From assembly GCA_046542315.1 (NCBI GenBank), contig JBKHBO010000035.1, forward strand, positions 1-19,475: 19,475 nt of DNA, in the 5' to 3' direction. Position 1 is the first letter of the stretch. Every line of letters begins with the position of its first letter. Origin of the DNA: PWPR01 sp046542315. GTDB taxonomy: Bacteria; Bacillota; UBA994; PWPR01. The position numbers were made by a program, and so were the translations under genes. The notes beneath the pieces are model-generated. The model worked only from the letters and a program-made list of their open reading frames with translations, had not been told where the DNA came from and searched no databases. Positions 15,401 to 19,475 of the stretch are shown here, in pieces.

Positions 15401-15430
15401 TATATAGTAATAAAAAGGATGGTGAATGTT

Positions 15431-17860
15431 TTGAAAACGCCAAGAGAACATTTAGGTTTTAGTGTTGGTGATGATAGAAAACTAGCCGATTGGAATCAGA
15501 TTACAAGCTATTTTGAACATCTTAGCAGTAGTGATAGAATGATTTTACAAAGTTTTGGCAAATCAACTGAGGATAGAGAGATGATATATGCAACAATTTC
15601 ATCTCCAGAGAACTTAGCGGAGTTGGATAAGTATAAAGCAATACAGAAAAAGTTAGCTGATCCGAGAAGCTTAAGTGAACAAGAAGCAGATGAACTTATT
15701 GAACAAGGCAAATCAATTGTTTTGATAACTTGTAGCATCCATGCAACTGAAGTTGGAGGAGCTCAGATGTCTATGGAATTAGCTTATGAGCTTATGATGA
15801 GAGATGATGCTGATGTTTTAGAGATTTTAGAAAATAATATCTTCTTATTTGTTCCGTCGTTAAACCCAGATGGATTAGACCTTGTGGTTGATTGGTATAA
15901 AAAGACTCTTGGTACTAAAGCAGAAGGTACTAATCCGCCATTTTTATATCAAAAATATACGGGTCATGATAATAACAGAGACTGGTTTATGCTTACTCAG
16001 AAAGAAAATTTTAATATTGTTAATAATATTCATAATGAGTGGCATCCTCATATAGTCCACGATCAACATCAAATGGGTAGTAATGGTTTTAGATTTATTT
16101 TACCACCCTTTATAGATCCTTATGATCCAAACGTAGATAAAATATTAGCTCAGCAAGTTAATACTTTAGGTACTTCAATGGCAGCAGCATTGACTACCAA
16201 TGGGAAAAAGGGCGTTGCTACAACAGTTGGATTTGATGCATATTCTCCTTCTAGAGCTTATCAGCATTATCATGGAGGAGTTAGAATACTTTCTGAAGCA
16301 GCTAGTGTTAAGTTAGCTACTCCTATTGAAATTGATTTTGATGAAATAAGTGGCTATGGCGGAAAAAGCGCTAAAGAAGCCTCCTATAATCATCCTGAAG
16401 TATGGGAGGGTGGAAAATGGAGTCTAAGAGATATTGTTGAGTATGACAAAATTGTTGCTTTTGCTTGTTTACAACATGCTGCTAAATATAGAAAAGATTG
16501 GGTAAAAAATTTCTATAGAATACATAAAAGAGCAGTTGAAAGAAAGGACAAACCATTTGCCTTTATTATTCCTTCAACGCAAAGAGACCCATTTACAGCT
16601 TATGAGATGGTTAAAGCATTGGAAAATGGCTTAGTTGAGATAGAAAAAGCAAAAGAAGAATTTATTGCAGATGGTATAAAATATGATGCAGGTTCATTAA
16701 TAGTTAAAGTTAGACAACCTTATGGTGGATATGCAAAAACTCTTCTAGAAAAACAGGAATATCCTGATTTAAGACTTTATCCAGGAGGACCTCCAAAAAG
16801 ACCTTATGATTTAACAGCTCAAACGTTACCACTACAAATGGGTGTTGAGTGTTTGCAGATAGAGAAAGAGTTTGATGTTAAGAAAGAAAGAATAGAGAAT
16901 ATAAAAAGAGAAGATTTTGTATCTATCTATCCTCATCATGATGATGGTGAGTGGACTTATATTAGGCCAGAGACTAATCTTGCATTTAAGTTGATTAATG
17001 AATTACTAGCTGATGGTAATGTAGTTTATAGATTTGAAAAAGAGACAGTAGGATTACCTGCTGGAACATTTATTGTAAAAGAGAAAGTTCTAAAGCCAAT
17101 TACAGGTATTGTGGGACACATTCCCCCAGTTTATGGAACCTTAAGGATGGTTGAGAAAACTCCAAAAATTGGATTATATAAATCTCATGCTCCTTCAGCA
17201 GATGAGGGATGGACTAGATTTATATTTGAAGAATATGGTTTTGATTTTGAAAACTTTGTAACTCAAGATATCACAAAAGACTACTTAGCTAAATATGATG
17301 TAATTGTTTTACCTCAAAATAGGATGCCTTACCTCGTGGAAGGATTGGGAGATGAGTATCCTGAACAATATCAAGGTGGACTTAGTTCGAGAGAAATGCA
17401 GGTATTGCTTGACTATACAAAAAAAGGTGGTACTGTTTTAGCTTTTGATAATGTTGCACCTGAAGTAATTAAACATTTTTACTTGCCAGTAGAAAATATT
17501 GTTAAAACACTTAAAGATGAAGAATTCTTTATACCTGGCTCGTTCCTTAAGAGTGTATTAGATGTTAAAAGACCAATAGCTTGGGGTATGGAAAGGGAAA
17601 CGTCTATTCTCTTTCTAAGAAGTCCAGTATTCTCTGTTAAAGGACTTGCATATTCTGTAGGCAGATATCCAGGAGAAGAGTTACTCTTAAGTGGCTGGAT
17701 TTTGGGAGAACATCACTTGCAGTATAGATCTAACTTAGTAGAAGTACCAGTTGGTAAAGGGAAAGTGTATCTATATGGAATGAGACCTCAGTTTAGGGCA
17801 CAAGCTAGAGGAACTTATAAGTTAGTTTTCAATCCAATAATCAACTCTATAATGGTGTAG
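15431..17860 (+). CDS. M14 family zinc carboxypeptidase-like protein with C-terminal GATase-like domain
   Basis: A large (809-residue) metallopeptidase of the M14 superfamily. Numbered from the TTG start, the first zinc ligands H104 and E107 are in SIHATE, substrate-binding N182-R183 in HDNNRDWF, the third ligand His in VHDQHQMG (210 or 213) and the catalytic Glu at 289 in LSEAAS, so the site is complete. Residues about 1-350 are the peptidase; after a linker, about 560-780 resemble a class I glutamine-amidotransferase-like (flavodoxin-type) fold (IGLYKSHAPSADEGWTR, YDVIVLPQNRMP, KKGGTVLAFDN). No signal peptide, so cytosolic. The peptide or amide cleaved is unknown. ATG 15419 and GTG 15422 overlap the ribosome site AAGGATGG (15415-15422), so TTG 15431, eight bases after it, is preferred. 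An unrecognised lipoprotein follows. Confidence 0.88.
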   Translation: MKTPREHLGFSVGDDRKLADWNQITSYFEHLSSSDRMILQSFGKSTEDREMIYATISSPENLAELDKYKAIQKKLADPRSLSEQEADELIEQGKSIVLITCSIHATEVGGAQMSMELAYELMMRDDADVLEILENNIFLFVPSLNPDGLDLVVDWYKKTLGTKAEGTNPPFLYQKYTGHDNNRDWFMLTQKENFNIVNNIHNEWHPHIVHDQHQMGSNGFRFILPPFIDPYDPNVDKILAQQVNTLGTSMAAALTTNGKKGVATTVGFDAYSPSRAYQHYHGGVRILSEAASVKLATPIEIDFDEISGYGGKSAKEASYNHPEVWEGGKWSLRDIVEYDKIVAFACLQHAAKYRKDWVKNFYRIHKRAVERKDKPFAFIIPSTQRDPFTAYEMVKALENGLVEIEKAKEEFIADGIKYDAGSLIVKVRQPYGGYAKTLLEKQEYPDLRLYPGGPPKRPYDLTAQTLPLQMGVECLQIEKEFDVKKERIENIKREDFVSIYPHHDDGEWTYIRPETNLAFKLINELLADGNVVYRFEKETVGLPAGTFIVKEKVLKPITGIVGHIPPVYGTLRMVEKTPKIGLYKSHAPSADEGWTRFIFEEYGFDFENFVTQDITKDYLAKYDVIVLPQNRMPYLVEGLGDEYPEQYQGGLSSREMQVLLDYTKKGGTVLAFDNVAPEVIKHFYLPVENIVKTLKDEEFFIPGSFLKSVLDVKRPIAWGMERETSILFLRSPVFSVKGLAYSVGRYPGEELLLSGWILGEHHLQYRSNLVEVPVGKGKVYLYGMRPQFRAQARGTYKLVFNPIINSIMV

Positions 17861-17870
17861 TGCAAAACTA

Positions 17871-17901
17871 AGAGAAGCTAATCATTTAAACTAGCTTCTC
17901 T
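17871..17901 (+). terminator. Hairpin after the M14 gene, weak terminator
   Basis: A perfect 10-bp stem, AGAGAAGCTA (17871-17880) with TAGCTTCTCT (17892-17901), has an 11-base loop but is followed by CAGCTTTATAAAG rather than a T-run. It may pause or process the transcript and lower expression of the lipoprotein gene downstream rather than end transcription. Confidence 0.4.
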
Positions 17902-17948
17902 CAGCTTTATAAAGTAGGTAAAATTTTATATTTTGGAAGGTGCTTAAA

Positions 17949-18731
17949 TTGAAAAAAGTATGGCTTATAATATTAATAGTTGTTGTTATGACTGCTTGCT
18001 CTAAATCAAGCAATGTTGAAGAGCCTGATGCTAATGACAAGCCTTTATCATTTATTGATTACATACAAGAGCATTCTGGGGAAGTAGAAATTGATAATGA
18101 GCTTAGAAGAGCTTTTAATGATTTTGCTAGAGATTATAAACTAATATATTTACCAGAAGTAAATATGTATGAATCTTTTTTTGATAGGGACAATTATTCT
18201 GATGGCAGTAATTTTCTAAATTTTGCAGGTGCAGTTTTTTATGTAATACACTTAAATCTTGATATGGGCGAGTTTAGTGAAGAATTCATACAAAAAGAAA
18301 TTCAGTCACTTTTCTTAGCTGAAGATGGTTATGAGGATATGCCTCATCAGGCTTATCCAAAGTTTGCAAGGTATGAAGATGGAAAATATACTCCTTGGCC
18401 AGAAGGAATGAGAGATCCAAACAGAGAGTTTTATTTGCTTACCTCTTTAGAAATAGAGACAGAAGGAGAGAATAAAAGAGCAGCTTTTGATTACAAAAAT
18501 TATTATTTTAATGATACTGAAGTTTATGAGCCAGAAGATAGTGAATTATGGTTGTTAGAAAAAGCTGAAGAACTAGATCTTGGTCTACTTGAAACAGCTC
18601 ATTATCTAACAGTTACTGGTCAAATTGAAGAGTTAGAGAGTAAACAAAGCTACCACACTGAGATAAAAGTATGTATAGAAGATGAGTGCAAGTATGGTTT
18701 TAAATACTCTGTTAATTATGTAGCAGAATAA
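17949..18731 (+). CDS. Unrecognised acidic lipoprotein
   Basis: I do not recognise this 260-residue protein. It begins with MKK, a hydrophobic stretch (VWLIILIVVV) and a lipobox-like M-T-A-C, so it should be cleaved before C17 and anchored by lipid to the outer face of the membrane. The mature part starts with a short Ser/Asn/Asp/Glu linker (to about residue 34) and is rich in Asp and Glu. It has aromatic-rich segments (AGAVFYVIHLNL, YPKFARYEDGKYTPWP) and a Cys pair near the end (VCIEDECKYGF) that could form a disulfide. No catalytic motif or repeat is visible. The start is TTG 17949, six bases after GGAAGGTG; GTG at 17940 is part of that site. It follows the M14 gene by 88 bases with a hairpin between, and converges on the EAL fragment. 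A role as a surface sensor or binding protein is only a guess. Confidence 0.8.
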   Translation: MKKVWLIILIVVVMTACSKSSNVEEPDANDKPLSFIDYIQEHSGEVEIDNELRRAFNDFARDYKLIYLPEVNMYESFFDRDNYSDGSNFLNFAGAVFYVIHLNLDMGEFSEEFIQKEIQSLFLAEDGYEDMPHQAYPKFARYEDGKYTPWPEGMRDPNREFYLLTSLEIETEGENKRAAFDYKNYYFNDTEVYEPEDSELWLLEKAEELDLGLLETAHYLTVTGQIEELESKQSYHTEIKVCIEDECKYGFKYSVNYVAE

Positions 18732-18735
18732 AAAG

Positions 18736-18774
18736 TTAGCCCCTAACTAGTAAGGTTCAAGATGTAGGGGCTAA
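18736..18774. terminator. Bidirectional intrinsic terminator
   Basis: TTAGCCCCTA (18736-18745) pairs perfectly with TAGGGGCTAA (18765-18774) across a 19-base loop. Plus-strand tail: ATAATTTTTAG. Minus-strand tail: CTTTTTATT. It separates the converging lipoprotein and EAL genes. Confidence 0.75.
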
Positions 18775-18791
18775 ATAATTTTTAGCGTGAA

Positions 18792-19475
18792 CTATCTGAA
18801 GTCTTTTGATGCCTCAAAGCTTCTCAGTAAAGTAATTATTTTAGATTCAGTTAAGGGCTTGCTAAACAAATAACCCTGAATTATGTCACAATTGTTTTCT
18901 TTTAAGTAATCTAATTCATCTTTGCTTTCAACGCCCTCAGCTACTACTTTTAGATTAAACTTATGAGCCATACCAATTAGTTCGCTTGTAATAAGTCTGT
19001 CTTCACTTCTTATTGTAATTTTATCTATAAAGCTTTTATCTATCTTTAGTGAATTAACGTTTAGTTCATCTAGTCTAAAAAACGATGAGTATCCTTTACC
19101 AAAATCATCAAGCGCAATATCAATACCGTTACTTCGCAATTCTTTTAACCTTTCGTTAATTAAATCAAAATTATTTAGTAAGATTGATTCAGTTATTTCA
19201 AGTTCTAGCTTTTCTGGATTAATGTTTGTTTCATCGAGTATTTTTATGACATTTTCTGAAAATTCTTCATCAAGCAGTTGAATTCCAGAAATATTTACAG
19301 CTATTTTGGTATTTATCCCTTTTGCTTCTAACTTATTTATAAAAATACAAGCTGATCTTAGAAGCTTATTTCCTAGAGGAATTATCAAATTAGCCTTCTC
19401 TGCTATGTGGATAAATTCTAAAGGTGGCAACAACAGCTGCACATAAATAGTAATAAACCATAATATTAAGTAATA
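18792..19475 (-). CDS. EAL-domain (cyclic-di-GMP phosphodiesterase type) fragment lacking its N-terminal signature
   Basis: The frame is open to the window edge. From GTG 19442, 216 residues cover most of an EAL domain: PPLEFIHIAEK (6-16), AVNISGIQL (N50), ELEITES (E82), ALDDFGKGYSS (D112, D113), SLKIDKSFI (K133), VVAEGVES (E169, E172) and QGYLFSKPL (Q189), so most metal and catalytic residues of the domain are present. Missing is the first part: an intact domain carries E-x-L-x-R about 11-15 residues before PLEF, but here the frame reads YYLILWFITIYVQLLLPP, hydrophobic and without that Glu. Neither other minus-strand frame supplies it, and GTG 19442 has no ribosome site. It is therefore probably truncated or rearranged at its 5' end, or fused to a hydrophobic segment. 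If expressed, it would be expected not to hydrolyse c-di-GMP normally. No GGDEF partner is visible in the window. Confidence 0.75.
   Translation of the reverse strand, partial: YYLILWFITIYVQLLLPPLEFIHIAEKANLIIPLGNKLLRSACIFINKLEAKGINTKIAVNISGIQLLDEEFSENVIKILDETNINPEKLELEITESILLNNFDLINERLKELRSNGIDIALDDFGKGYSSFFRLDELNVNSLKIDKSFIDKITIRSEDRLITSELIGMAHKFNLKVVAEGVESKDELDYLKENNCDIIQGYLFSKPLTESKIITLLRSFEASKDFR

Overview
The window looks like an ordinary chromosomal segment of an AT-rich (about one third GC, judged by eye), low-GC Gram-positive bacterium, most likely an anaerobic Clostridia-type Firmicute. The evidence is the strong AGGAGG-type Shine-Dalgarno sites, the frequent TTG/GTG starts, the sigma-A-type promoters, the U-tailed hairpin terminators, a lipoprotein signal of Gram-positive style and a ferredoxin-like DUF362 protein. 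The number of peptide and amide hydrolases suggests an organism that ferments proteins or amino acids. I cannot name a genus from the sequence alone. I saw no rRNA, tRNA, CRISPR array, IS element, phage gene or recognised riboswitch.

Layout. (1) 1-1365: a DUF362 protein with a two-cluster ferredoxin tail. (2) 1372-4979: an operon with its own promoter, two overlapping paralogous MFS transporters and an M20D amidohydrolase, closed by a strong bidirectional terminator. (3) 4991-6952, minus strand: a cytosolic S9 acylaminoacyl/prolyl-oligopeptidase-type peptidase, divergent from a small DUF1801 protein (7181-7639). (4) 7668-8981: a second M20D amidohydrolase, whose start codon appears to be served by a distant Shine-Dalgarno site across a hairpin. 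(5) 9044-12205: two tandem MATE exporters, each with its own TTGACA promoter and a different inverted repeat near its transcript start, ending in a run of three hairpins. (6) 12208-13581, minus strand: an M20 dipeptidase divergent from a two-gene unit (13675-15161) of a calcineurin-like phosphoesterase and a PHP-family histidinol-phosphatase-like enzyme. (7) 15431-18731: a large M14 carboxypeptidase-like protein with a C-terminal GATase-like domain, then an unrecognised acidic lipoprotein. (8) 18792-19475, minus strand: an EAL-domain fragment whose N-terminal EAL signature is missing.

Working together. Five of the genes (S9, two M20D, one M20 dipeptidase, M14) hydrolyse peptides or N-acyl amino acids and none carries a signal peptide, so they probably act on imported peptides or conjugates. 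The two MFS proteins are natural candidates to move the substrate or product of the adjacent M20D enzyme. The MATE pair is separately regulated and probably exports drugs or metabolites. No gap between genes exceeds 300 bases. I found no convincing new defence or mobile system. The most unusual signals are regulatory (hairpin-bridged start at 7727-7771, operator-like palindrome at 9076-9093, hairpin against a ribosome site at 10680-10705) and the decapitated EAL gene.
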